A stretch of DNA of 64,000 nt from Acanthaster planci (taxonomy: Eukaryota > Echinodermata > Asteroidea > Valvatida > Acanthasteridae): positions 1,825,615 to 1,889,614 of the forward strand of contig NW_019091396.1 of assembly GCF_001949145.1 (NCBI RefSeq). Direction: 5' to 3'. A program made the translations under genes and the position numbers. The notes beneath the pieces were generated by a model that had not been told where the DNA came from, did not search any database, and saw only the letters and a program-made list of their open reading frames with translations. Positions 34,301 to 46,700 of this stretch are shown one piece after another; the first letter of the stretch is position 1; every line of letters starts with the position of its first letter.

Positions 34301-37300
34301 TGGTTGTCGTTACAGCAACGCCCTTCCGTTTTTCCCGAGAATCACACTTTATTTGGGGAAGCGAGAAAAAAGCCCCCATAACGATCGACTCAAAATTATA
34401 TATACATACAACGGGGTAGGAAACGCTAGGTTCTTGTCCATGAAATATTTGGGGCATAATTTCAAGGTAACGAGTATATTTTTGAAATTTGCTAAATTTA
34501 AAATGTTTAACCTAAGTGCTCGCATGCGCGGAGGAATAATTTGATAAGTAGTTGGTGGAATCTAATCAAATATCCGAAAGATGAAATTGAAATAGTTTGA
34601 AGGATAGTATACCGTCGTCCCTGACATTTCTCGGGCAGCGGGATGAAAGGGGCCGTTGTCCTAGGTGGTTTGGATTGAAAAAGCAATCAGTAGGCCAGCG
34701 ACTTACCCAAAAAATAATCGGCAAGGATGCAGTACGAAATACAACAAGGGCCCAAGGATTCATTAGGTTAACGCTTCTGTATCAATTGTAAGGCTCGCGG
34801 ATAACTCTGTCGTAATATGCAATCAGAAGACGACGTTCATAAAAGCAACAATATGATTGCAGCTGAAAGACAGACGGGTACCGCTTTCCACATTGGCCGT
34901 TCTGTCCCTCGAGCGGGCCCGGTGTAGGTAGCCGTGATCCGCGCCGAATTTACGCCATCAGGGAGCTAATCGAGGGACGAGCTTGATTTCTGGCGATGTG
35001 CGCGCTGTTATTTCAGCCCCCGGTACCTTCAGAGCGATTGCTGTCTCCAGAGGAGACGTGTAACTCAGTTACAAACTTGTGCTGATTGTCATTTCCGTCC
35101 TTATTGCAAGAATCCCGCTTCCTGATTGTGACGGGAGCGTATATTCCCAGGCGCACCTCTCGTTTCTGTGGGCTTGCGATTTCTCCGCGAGTGGGAATGA
35201 TACTTTCAGCGGTCTATGAACTGAGGCGCTCGGTACTACTACTCGCTTCGCGATTCTCTTCAAACGGGATCGATACTGGGCCACTGGAGAGATTCATGCC
35301 TCCGATGGAATGATCATCACAGTATTCGTGACGAGTAATCGAATTTCTTGCGTCTTTTTATTCTCCAGTTTCCTCAGCTCATTGATGAAAACTTACCCGG
35401 CTGCACACCAAGCGTCCATCCCATGGGAATCGTTGACTGTTCCCTGCTCCACCTTAGACTGTCGTTGCTTATGGAACAAAACATTTCAAGGCACATAATG
35501 TTCATTTTAATTCAAGGGGATCAGCACATTTTCTATCGCATTGTCAAGAATAATAAATACATAAACCCTCATTTTAATAAAACCACAAGTGACATTGATA
35601 AAGTCGTGCGACAAATAGGGTACATACATTCCCAGTGTATTTTATGAGGAAATTGGGTCCTTTCAATTTGAAATCCATAAGTTCCAAAGGCCTACACCTA
35701 TTTGTATAAAATTGAACAAGAAATTGAATACGCTTCCTGCATGCGTAAAAACACTGTTATATTGATAGGCCTATGCCACTATATCACTAAGCATAGATAA
35801 AGCATTATACTGCTCAATTACACTCGGTGTTATTGTATTACAGTGACCGTACCAAGGAATGGTTTAAACTTGCTTTTCAGGTGTAGAATTTTACATATAA
35901 ATTAAGATTTATTTTTCAAAGGAGAAAAAATATGCTGTAAATAATATGAAACCTCAATAAAAGTATGGGAGTACACGAAGTTAACAAAAACTCTGAATAT
36001 AATCCGTGCGAAGTGAATTTACAAACGAAAGCCACTCGCCATTAATGATGCCGCGGCAGGAAAGAATACACGCGGCTGTGGAATTCACTTTAGCTGGTGG
36101 CTGCGGCTACGACTTGTGTTGCCTGCTGCATCCAGCTAGTGGATTCAGATATGGCCTTCACCTTAGATTTTCAAGTATTGAATTAGTGAAATTAGCGTCA
36201 TTCATAAGTAGAGACACGAAGTTATGCCGTCCTTTAAGAAAAGCTTATCTGAAACTTTGTATCTACACGGTGAAACTGGAAATTTTAAAAATGGTTTCCT
36301 TCTCTTTCACAAACTCCGTGGAGCAACAGCAAATGAGGCTGGACGCACACTAGCGCGTGTGCGTAGCTCTATGTGCAGTGGGCGTGGTTTAAACTGCAGT
36401 GACGTCACACTGACAAACTGGACAGCGTGAGTAATTAATCTAATGTGCACTATTAACACGAAACCACAACACCTACCTGTGGGTGCATGGCGACAAATAG
36501 CGTTCAGGTGTCTGCCACTCTCAACGAGGTGTTGCTCTACATGGGGTCCCCGGAAACCTGAAGAAAATCAAGCCCAATAGTGGACCTCGCCTCAGCTGAT
36601 AGTCCTTTTAGCTAGGATATTACCACAAGAATAAAAATATCTTTATTAATTAGCGGCAGTCAAATATCAACATTTGAAAAGCTCCACTTAGGTTTGTCCG
36701 TCATTAAACGTTTGAAACCAGCCTGAAGGCAGTCTAGCATTTTCGCTGATAATGTAGGCTTATTTAATGTGACCAGTATACTTTATAGAAGTGATTATCT
36801 TTCTCTTTGTCTTGTGCAGAAATTTCACCACGTCTTTGCAACGTCATCTTTCTCTGTTTTCTTGAAAAGCAAGGGTTAATAAAAAATTGCAACACAAAAT
36901 TTAAACCGCTGGTTTTCAGCATGTTTGCGGTGGCAGATCCAGGTGTTGGGGAATGATGGGGCTCTGCCCCTTCCCCTCCTCAAAAAGAGTTTTTTTCAGT
37001 GTGAGAAGAAGGACGAGTTCTTGGTTCGTTTCACTTCCTTTCCTCCCCAGGGTGTGTAAGTCACTCCAAAATTTTGTCTTACACCTCAGTCAGACCGTAA
37101 AATGACATGAAGAAAATGTCAATTTTTGTCCCCCCTTAATGTCCCCGCCTCGAAAATTTGCTTTTTTTTTATTCCCCCTCGGAAGAACATATATGTCATT
37201 TGTTTTTTTAAACGTGGGCGCTTGTTTGCTTCATCTGACCTGATGTCGGTTATTTACTGCATGCGAGACATCTTAGGAAGACGTGTCAATTTAGTATGGC

Positions 37301-40155
37301 TACTTCGCTTGCAATATCGAGTATACACCGGTAATGATTAGTGGCACCCGACAGTACTGTTCACACTGATTGACAGCTGCAAACAGGAATGCATTATAAC
37401 TCTAACTGAAATGTTTCATTTTTTTTGTCTACTTGAATCCAATCAGTTATTTTTCATGTTATCAGTCGTAAAGGATTTTCCATGTATCTGTAGCTCCATA
37501 GTCAAGTGAAATTTTACACATTATTACAAATGCCAATAACACCATGATTTCCGCACAAACGTCACATTCGGAAGTAACTGAGACTGCGGCAATATTCTGT
37601 CTTGAAAGGTGGATTTCTTATTTGATGCAAGAAAAACCCAACACTCTCTCAAATAAAAGCCGGATGGAATATTGTTTAATCACCCCCTTGAACCACTGCT
37701 TGTAACAAAAGACATCTTTCCATTTTCACTAATAATCCCTTTCAAGGGACGAGTATTAAGTCGCTCAAAGTGTTAATGTTGATATGATACTTATATGCAG
37801 TGTAGCAATACGCTTAAGATGAAGACGCACCTCTACATAAAAACGCAACCTTTGCAGGAAGTGCCTACCTGAGCAATTGCTCTTGCTCTGTGCACATTAT
37901 ACTTAGATAAACCGTTGTTGTGTTGTTGCCAGATATTGCAACGTCATCGTAAAGTTTTTGATGACATACGGTATCCTCAATTTTTATAGTCAGAAAATGA
38001 ACGAATGTTGCACCCTGTAAATGGGCTGGAACACCGGTAGTAATTTAAAGAAGAATTTTTTGGGAAAAAATGTTGCTCATCGGCTGCAAACTGAAGTGAC
38101 ACTGAAAGCTGAATTTTGAGGTCGTGCAAAGAACTTGATTAGTAAAGGCATGTTCATTTATTCTTTGATCTCTGTCAAGGGACATTTAACAGTGGCACCC
38201 CTTTAACAGTTTAAGGAAGCTAAATGTTAGAGACATGCACTGTAAAAATACTTGGCTTTTTTTTCCTGCCCAACGGGAGGTACCAGTTGAATCGCCGAAC
38301 TCTTGGACACGCTGGTTTATTTTCTCCTGATAAGTGGCCAACCTTGTCTCATTTTACCCAACGGTTGTAGAAAATTTAAATTGTACCATATCACTTTTTG
38401 ATACAGGGTTATAATCTTTTTGCCCAACAGTTAAGCGATTCACCTGGTACTTTGGACAAAAAGCGTTTTAAAGTGCGATTGGGGAATAGATCTCTGAATC
38501 ATTATGGCCGAGGCTTTGATATATCATCCGACATGGATGGCGTACAAAGAACAACTTGTTGGAGGGTTGTTCGTTCCAAATCCAATTTGATACATATCTT
38601 TTTAAGTTCTTTAAAACAGCAAACCACCGCCAAATTTCCACGACGAATCCGCCAGTTGCCGTGACAATGAATAATGATCTCTTAAAACTTTGCACTTTGT
38701 GGAGATATTACAACAGTAGGCTGGAAAAGAAAGACTAAATATTTCAGTCGGACATGAGATGCTGAACACATTACCGAAGCTGACACTTGGTTGAATGATG
38801 CTCGACAGCAAAACTCAGAGAGAGAGAGTGCCGAGCCACGGTCGACGGTGATTTTTACTACTGACGAGCGTCAGGCAACAATCGCCAAGGGATGATCTTG
38901 ACCTAAAATAATCATGTCAGGATTTCTTTGGTGGAGTTGGAGCTCGGCAAATGTCATCGCTAACGAGGGAAGCCAAGAGAGTCTCGAGAATTGAAGTCAA
39001 TCAAACCAGTATTCCCTGACGTCCGAGCGGTTCGCGTGCAGGACGACACATCTCCCTGTCAACCCGCCTGTTGTTACACCTGTATTCTCGGCGAAGTGGG
39101 GCCACCCGTGCACCGGTGCCGGCCATAAAAATATTTGGTTATTCATTTGCAACGGTCTGCAGAAGATGATTGGGACATGTAGTCCCACGATGCTGAAGGT
39201 TCCATCGCTTGTGCAAATAAAGATATCGCTGAGACAATGAAAAACACGGAAGCATCTTTACGGTTCTGGCTGGGAACTGACACAGCAGAGAAAATATGGC
39301 TTGCTGCGCCTCATCGCTTGGGCTATGCGTACGCGACAGCTGGGTCATCCTATGAAATGCAACCGGTTACGGTAACTCAGGAAAATGTGCAGTCACCTTT
39401 TCCAGCTTAAAAAAAAGTATACTCTGGTGACACGTCCAGGTGTAACAAGCGTGTCCTGGTTTGCCGAGTGAGGGGCTACCTCGCCCCCCTTCAAAACGTT
39501 CTCAGCAACATTTTATTTTATATCAGGTTTTTTATTTTTTGTTTTTTTTCTTTCACACAATGTTGGAAACAAAACAATCTACCTCACTTAATTATTATAA
39601 ATATTTCCAACTGCCATCACATCAGTGCATGGGTTTCGGAATGCTGGCACGCGCCGCATCATGAATGAAAGGCTAGGCTGCGCGATCTTAGCTCGCACGT
39701 GTAAAAGGTTACATTTACACGACAGCGTTTGATTAGCTATCGTCTGATAATACGCGTCTGATATGGGTGTAAGCCACGAGAGCTCTTTGCGGGCTGCCCT
39801 CAATAGAAGTATGTACAATGGAGGTAGCAAAAACGGAATAACGAGTCATGCATAATAAACTGACATTAAATTTGTCAGCATTTTCACGAAGGGATGGTTA
39901 TTTAAAAAATGACAATTTTTCGAGTTCGCTTTTTAGTCTATTCATTATACCCTACACGCTGTGTCCATACGGCCCTCGAATCCTGCCACTTGAAGCATTC
40001 TTTTGTAAAATATCTAAACATCATCGATTAAAAGAGGTCCTTCGTGGGGCCGTCGGGAATCTTGATAAGAAAGGACGGGTTCTCCCTACCCTTTTGAGGA
40101 AGCTTGCTGGGTGTGATCATGGAGCTTTCAAACACAAGGAGTTAGAACGAAGTCC

Positions 40156-40628
40156 TGTAGGGTGCACCACTAAAAATAAATTCCCATAGACAGCAGTGAT
40201 AAATCCCCATATCTCACAAATATTTTAAAAATACTCAAAACTCTCCAGGGTGTTCAGGCTGCACAGAAAAATGATGTTCCACATCACGTCCTCTTTCATT
40301 TTCCTTTCAATTTCTGGGGGGTTGACCAATGAATTTTTGAGAAATTTTCACCAGAAGCAGACCACCTCTAAAAAGCAGAAAATTTCCCTGTCAAGAAAAG
40401 TAGCCATTTTGAAAAACCCTCCCTCGGCAAAATGGCTCAAATAGTGTCAATTTCAAACTAGATTGCATCCAAATTGCTCAGAATTGGAAGCCTTGAGTCC
40501 GGCCTAGAGGTTCAGTCTCATATTTCTTCAATTCCTCAGTTCCGTGCCTCTCAGGACCCTCTATTATAGAATATTTTGAGTGTACAACTTTTATTAATGA
40601 ACTCGGCGGACCTATTGTGCACCCTACA
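40156..40628 (-). mobile_element. MITE family 1, copy C (best preserved)
   Basis: The 473-bp element begins TGTAGGGTGCACC (40156-40168) and ends GTGCACCCTACA (40617-40628). If the terminal repeat is GGGTGCACC, both sides are bordered by TA, compatible with a TA target duplication. It matches the reverse complement of copy A along its whole length. No transposase frame. Confidence 0.85.
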
Positions 40629-41831
40629 GATCGTAATCCGATTAACCGCTCCGATCGGCTCCATAGACAAGGCGCGGGTACCAGCCCCATTGTTGAAGAC
40701 CCTAGACATTCTCTGTACACAGTGATCGCCAACGCCAGGTAGTTGGTAACCCACAGACTCGCCGTGTTTCGCTGCGGCATACTGGAGTAAACAAATGGTG
40801 GAAAAGATGCACGAAAAAGATGCGCAGTTCTTTTCAGTAGCCGTCAGGAGACAGCGAATGATCTCCGCATATGCGCTCGAAAATTCCAAATCAGCGGTGG
40901 TTATTTGGCAAAAGTCGGACGTTTTTAAAGTCAGTTATGACATTTTGCGTTTCCGGCGGTAGAGAACAAATACCCAAAATATGAACTGCGATATTTATAT
41001 CATGAGTCGAAGTGGTCCTTCTACGGTTAAAAGAAGGTGGGAACATGCTGCAGGAATGCATTTGACAATGTGGTGAGGTTTTATGCCAAGACAGTTGTGC
41101 ACAGTGACAGAAAGGACAACGAATCTTCCCATGTTTTCGTGTGTTTTTTATTTTTCTGGACCAGCTACATTCTCTCAGTTTTCTTGTGCGTATTTTTTGG
41201 AGAATTTGTATTAGTTAGTAATTCTGTTTACTGTTAAGAGAGACGTTTTGGGGATGTAAAGACGTAACCAGACTTTCATTATCATTGGAATATCAGAACA
41301 ATCACTAAAATTATCGAAATTTACGTCTCCGATGACGATGGTTTCCATGTGGAATTGTTACGGACACGCATACGCGGTACCAACGCTCCTTTGCCTGCAA
41401 GCGGCGCGGAATTCGCTTTGTCCTTACAGCACGTGCAGTGCTGACGATGGCCATCATTGACCCTTTTGATCTCTGAGCTCTGTATGTGCTGACTCATTTA
41501 ATAGCTCCGGGGTGTGATCGAGACGTGGTCCACACTGTATAATTCCGTCAACAGCTTCGCGCTACCACCATTTCTATTGAAAAAGAGGGAACACACAAGA
41601 ACGCCCGAGTTCGTTCGTGTTCGTCCATGCGCATGGATGCAGCTGAATGTACCGGCGGTAATGCAGTCGAGCACTTTTTGAGAACCAAGTTCTCTACCAA
41701 ATATTCAACTAGTTAGGAGGGAACAAAGCTGAAGTACATCAGCATTTGAAGGTACATGCATAAAGGTAAGATTTCAAAGCAACATAATGACTCTAGACCA
41801 TCACTGTTGATTAAAATTAACTTTTTAGGTC

Positions 41832-41877
41832 AAAAGTACTCGGAAAGTACTTGGCCGTGTACTTTCCGAGTACTTTT
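41832..41877. repeat. Perfect 19-bp hairpin with 8-base loop
   Basis: AAAAGTACTCGGAAAGTAC at 41832-41850 is the exact reverse complement of 41859-41877. The loop is TTGGCCGT. Pairing continues outward for about 13 more positions with four mismatches, giving an about 72-nt imperfect hairpin. It could be a tiny foldback element or a structured RNA; expression is unknown. Confidence 0.85.
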
Positions 41878-42599
41878 CTCCTTAAAACTTGAATTTTACA
41901 CAACTGGGAGTGTCTGAAGTCTAACATTTATTTTGTAATCTTACCTTTGCATATTTACCATCAAATGCCTGTGCACTCTGGCTTTATTCCCTCTTACCAA
42001 GTTCAGACTGTCGCATTGATTTGCAGCATTCGTATTTCCGTAGCGTATATTTTGTGACAGTTATTAGCCACAGGTAATGGGTATATACAAGCAAACAGGG
42101 TTAAGCGAGAAATATATTTTACAGTCGTAGTGAGGAGATTAGAATGAGTGGGCAGGGATGGAAAGAAAGTTTGCGCTGAGACTTACTTCACAATCCACCC
42201 ACATATAGGTCGAACCCACGCTGTATTGACAAAGCTTCTTGTAACCCTTGAACAAGCTGAGCAGAGTTATTATGCTGAAATTAAGTTCGAGTAGGCCTTC
42301 ATCTATACTGGCTTTATGGTTTGTTGAGGCACGGTGTTGGAGAGAGGATCCCAGACTCTCCCCTGTCAAGCCCATTGTAACAATGGAGTTGCGATTATAT
42401 ACGATGCACCGTCAACGGTTATGCGAAATTCGATGGCTTATAGTCACTATTTCAGTATTTAACCGCTTTGCCCGATTTCAATTTTAAATGCAAACTAAAG
42501 TTGAGGTCATAAACTTTAAGTAGGCCGAAAACTGCTTGCGTGGGCCAAATCGCAATTTATATGCACCAAAATTTTCTACGAAAAAGAGCATTTTGTGCC

Positions 42600-42985
42600 C
42601 CATGAACTTCAAGATTTGTAGGAAAGGCAGGTTTAGGCCGTCAAAGAGAATACCAGCTTGCGTCTGAGTGAGATTTGTAAGAAATTGGTGCCTGAAAACG
42701 GCATATTTTTCGAGAAGTGTAGGCATCGATATGTCAAAATGGCAAGGGGCATCACGACTGCATTTTTAGGGGTGGCCTTCTGTGGAAATAAATATCTCCA
42801 AAAGTCATCGGTTAATGAGTGGAAATTTGAAAAGAAAATTCAAAAATCATAAACTGGGCTTTAATTTGATGTACTTCTCGAACGCGTAGGAAACTCGTGA
42901 GTATTTTCCCTGATTTTTTGAAGTTCATGTATTTATCATTGTTTGCTATGGCAGTTTATTTACAGGCCTGCAATCTGAAACAGCG
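42600..42985 (+). mobile_element. MITE family 1, copy E (old, diverged)
   Basis: The block TTTTTAGGGGTGGCCTTCTG, then TCGGTTAATGAG, then GAGTATTTTCCC, follows the order of 7555-7750 with many substitutions. Ends are not clear. Confidence 0.55.
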
Positions 42986-43559
42986 ACTTTTGTTGCCCAC
43001 ACCCTCAATTCAATCGACTTTGGCAGAGATAGGCTCTAATTTATACAGTGCACGTATCTGTCAGATCATGATACGTGTAACTCTAAGTTCCTTTTCAATT
43101 ATGATCTCCCCATTAAGTATGTCTTTTCCCATACCTTGCAATTTATATCTGTAAAGCTATACTGCGCACACTCAGGATTAGTTCAGTTTTCAAATCTTTA
43201 TGTTTCATAATATCATCACGTTTAATGACATCTTTATTTCATAGGAGCGTATTCTCTCTAGGTTCTGACACGCCATGTTTACATGCAACCAAGGCCACTC
43301 TGTTTTACAAGACTTGGAGTACTTTGTGGATGTGAGATATTTCATGGTCCGTGATCGAATACATTGGTTGCCAGGCGCCACACAAAGAAATCAATGGCGA
43401 CGTGTATACACATTACACACTCTAATGGGACAGCTAACCATACAGTGTCAGTTAAGTTGGGCTTAGGAAGTCAACTCCCTTCGAGATGCGTGTTTAGAGG
43501 ATTGGACTTTCACCAGTAAAAGCATAAAAAGCGATTTGCTCGTTAAAATCAGAAAAATT

Positions 43560-43701
43560 ATGTCATCTCTGATGGCTCAGCCTGCAGACGGTAAGGCCTC
43601 CAAGTCTAGGCCCAGCACCTGCGCTTCAAGTAACTCCCACGAAACGTGGATGACTCCGAGAGGCAACACTCGTATGGGTAAAGGGGTGGTGGTGTTTACA
43701 G
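43560..43701 (+). CDS. Unrecognised gene, exon 1
   Basis: The first ATG in a frame open since 43467 starts 47 codons plus one base. It ends at the near-consensus donor TTTACAG/GTGAGC in phase 1. An alternative donor inside (GACG/GTAAGG at 43591) is also phase 1 and would shorten the exon to ten codons plus one base, still in frame with exon 2. Confidence 0.62.
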
Positions 43702-46700
43702 GTGAGCAGACACTCAGTCTAGGACTTTGAGTACAGGGGAGGAAGAAGGGAAAGACACGGGAATTGACGCCACGAGAAATATAAAAAGAGGTTTGAACGG
43801 TCTTTGTAATAATGTGCATGCGGCTTACCTCCTGTAGCAATATAAAGCGAATGCTGCAAAAGATTATCATTTCAGAGCTTCGTAACACGCACAAACCAAA
43901 GCCTGTCAATGTTGGTAAGGTTTCCGTGTGTCTCACTGACAGATTTTTATCCAGCAGCTTATCCAGCTTTTGGTGGGGGGAGGGGGCAAATTCAAAAGCT
44001 CATTCAACACGATGGTGGGGAGAAAGAATATCACAAGCCTTACTCACTTTCCCAACATCCTCACTTTGATGTCGCGCTGTTGTTTTGTTAGGGTTTTAGT
44101 ACTAACGTTTGATAAATAAATATTATCAATACTTTATTTGGAAAAATCCGTCAGGGGCAAGTTTCCCCCCCCCACGCTGGATACGCCACTGATTTTATCA
44201 AATATTGCGAAAAGATAACAAATCCTATACTGGCAAGTTACGGGTACACAAAGTCCTCTCAATGTACAGCAATGCAAATATTGAGTTTCTGTGTTACACT
44301 CAAGTTGAACTCACTAGTCGATGCAGACATACTGGATAGTAATCCCACTTCAGAGAGAGCAGATAATTCGGTACTTTACTTGATGACAGGTTAACCCACT
44401 GATTTTATGTACGTCCATTCCCATTTCATATCAAGGCGATTCACAAGAACAAATCAAAACTCAGCAACCGTTGTCTCTAACGGTCCTCAATCCTGTGATT
44501 TCAATATGATTTTATATACAGAGGGTTAGGGTTAAGATGATGCCAGTTTCGCAAAGAAATCACCTTTTTTCATGATGACAACAATATATTTCTGCCAGTA
44601 ACCTTCTTAGCCAAGCATGAAAATGTTTCGCGCTCATCAATGATGTTGCACGTTTGGCGGCAATAAAATCGGCTCCCGGAAGCATTATTCCGTACACTTG
44701 GTAGCCCGATATGAGCAATCACTCCCCCAAGTCATCAATGCCCGCTTCTCCCTTGCCCACTTCAACCACCGCTCGCCCAATAATCCAACGAGACTGGATG
44801 CAAGCCATCATCCTGCACTATCGTGTGTAAACGTGTTGCCAGCGATCAAGGAATGCGGATCAATTTCTTCGAGTGTTGCAGTATGCCTGGTGGACGTTGT
44901 AATGACGATTGCTTTTGAACCGACATCACAAGGCCCGCCTGTGGTAATTCTTTCCGGTGTTGTGCCTGAGTCAACACATCGTATTGACATTACTGAAAAC
45001 GACATTAAACTCTTTGTGCCGCTTCTCGTTCATTTAGTTTTGGATGGCCGAGTTCGGCATTTTTCAAACAAACGTTTACCAGTTACCAGTTTCAGAACAA
45101 ATTTCCCAATTGATGCCACAGGGGTGTTAGACGGGGATTAGCTTCCAAATGGGCAAATTAGTCATTAAAACAAGGCCTCGTTTCTGATTTTGTCCGACTG
45201 GTATTGTAGCTATACATGTACCTGTATAATGACGCAATCTGCACTCATCAGTGACATGCTGGAGGTCCATGTCTGATCTAGGAATTTCGTTAATTTAGGG
45301 ACAACTTCAATCAATGGAATGGAAATTGGAAACCTCCCAAAACTCAAAATATCCAGGCCCTAATATCTTCCTCTAAAGGCTGATTTTTTTCTTATTGTTA
45401 TTTCTTTTTATTATTTTATATTTTTTAAACGTATTATTTTTTTCTAAAATAAGACAGTTACGAACACTTTATTAATTTTTTAAAACTTATTTTTGGAAGG
45501 GCCCTCAAACTTTACCTGCTTGAATAGACCAGGTAATGTCACGCTAGTATACAGGCGTCATATTGTGACGAAGTTCACAATAACATTTCGGGCGTAAAGT
45601 ACTGTCCAACAGCGCAACTGAGCGGTAAACATCAATGCACTACACGGAAGTGCGATCAACCTGAGCACGAACTCGAGGACCTAGTACAAGCTGTCAGCCT
45701 GGTAAGTGTCGAAGCACGACATGAACCAAGACAAGTACCTCAATTCCCTCGTGGTGAGGGCATCAACAGTCGAGCGATGCTTGCCTGTAATAAACGGTGC
45801 GAGTCCGAGACCTTCACTGGGGCAGCGTACTCATACACAGGGGAATTGCCGAGACGGGTCCTTGTGAAGTGGCGATTGGTGGCGCCTTTCTTTCTTATTG
45901 CCGCGCTTGAAACTGGTTTTCACATTATCTGAAATTAAGAACATTTCATTATTTGACTCAGTATTTAACCAACACAACGGCTCACAGCGTAGACAAACCT
46001 CAAAACAGGATAGCTTAATGAAATCATGTCGACTCTGAAGACCTACTTTAAGTTTTTATAAACGTCACTAGAAAGTTTACAGAAAAAACTCAACAAATGG
46101 ATTCAAATATGAAAAAAAATGACTGTGTCTGCATGTTTTAAAAAGTTGTGAATTGCCCATGGAACCAGTTTCCAAAGATCGACAGCAATTTAAAAAGATT
46201 TCAAACACAGATTCAACAATGGTTATTGAAGTCACTAGTTTGTAGGAAGAAGTCGATAAACATAAGTATATATTTTGTTATTTAAAAAGCTCCTCACCGA
46301 GGACATAGAAAATTCAGTGCCTTGTGATTGACTTTTTCCAACCTCTACACATCTTGTTGAATTCAGACTGTGGCAACACTTTCTTTGACCATTTCTTTTA
46401 AATACAGAAACATATACCCAATCGATGGGTAAGCCTTTTCTGAGGCCAGAAAGACCACTGGTTCCTCCCGAATGTAATGGCCAATCATTATTTTGATCCC
46501 GAAGAGCAATACGGGAGGCCTCTTCCATTCTCCTGCTATCTCTTTAGGTTCTTTAAGAAAATAAAAGAGGTATTCTAATTGATCGAAATTTTGTGTGGGT
46601 AGCCGCCGAATTTGAAGGACAATGCAGCTCTCCCGGCACGAAGATGTTGAAAACAATCCTTAAGGGTGCATGTTGTATGGTTTCACGATATTTTGTTAGA

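Larger units (their letters stand above)
34301..43559. other. Intergenic region between CRHBP and the 43.6-kb gene
   Basis: It contains MITE family 1 copies C and E, a strong hairpin at 41832-41877, an AG microsatellite at 38816-38828 and a G-rich family 3-like fragment near 36925. Open frames are of chance length. Nothing recognisable as a gene was found. Confidence 0.5.

Noticed and set aside
44698-45141. 147-codon plus-strand frame
   Set aside because: Several frames of this length are expected by chance in 64 kb. It starts with TTG, matches no family I know and has no supporting splice pattern.
45537-45929. 131-codon plus-strand frame without ATG, with several cysteines and a donor-like GTAAGT inside
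   Set aside because: Length is within chance expectation and no family is recognised. It could be an unlinked exon, but evidence is insufficient.
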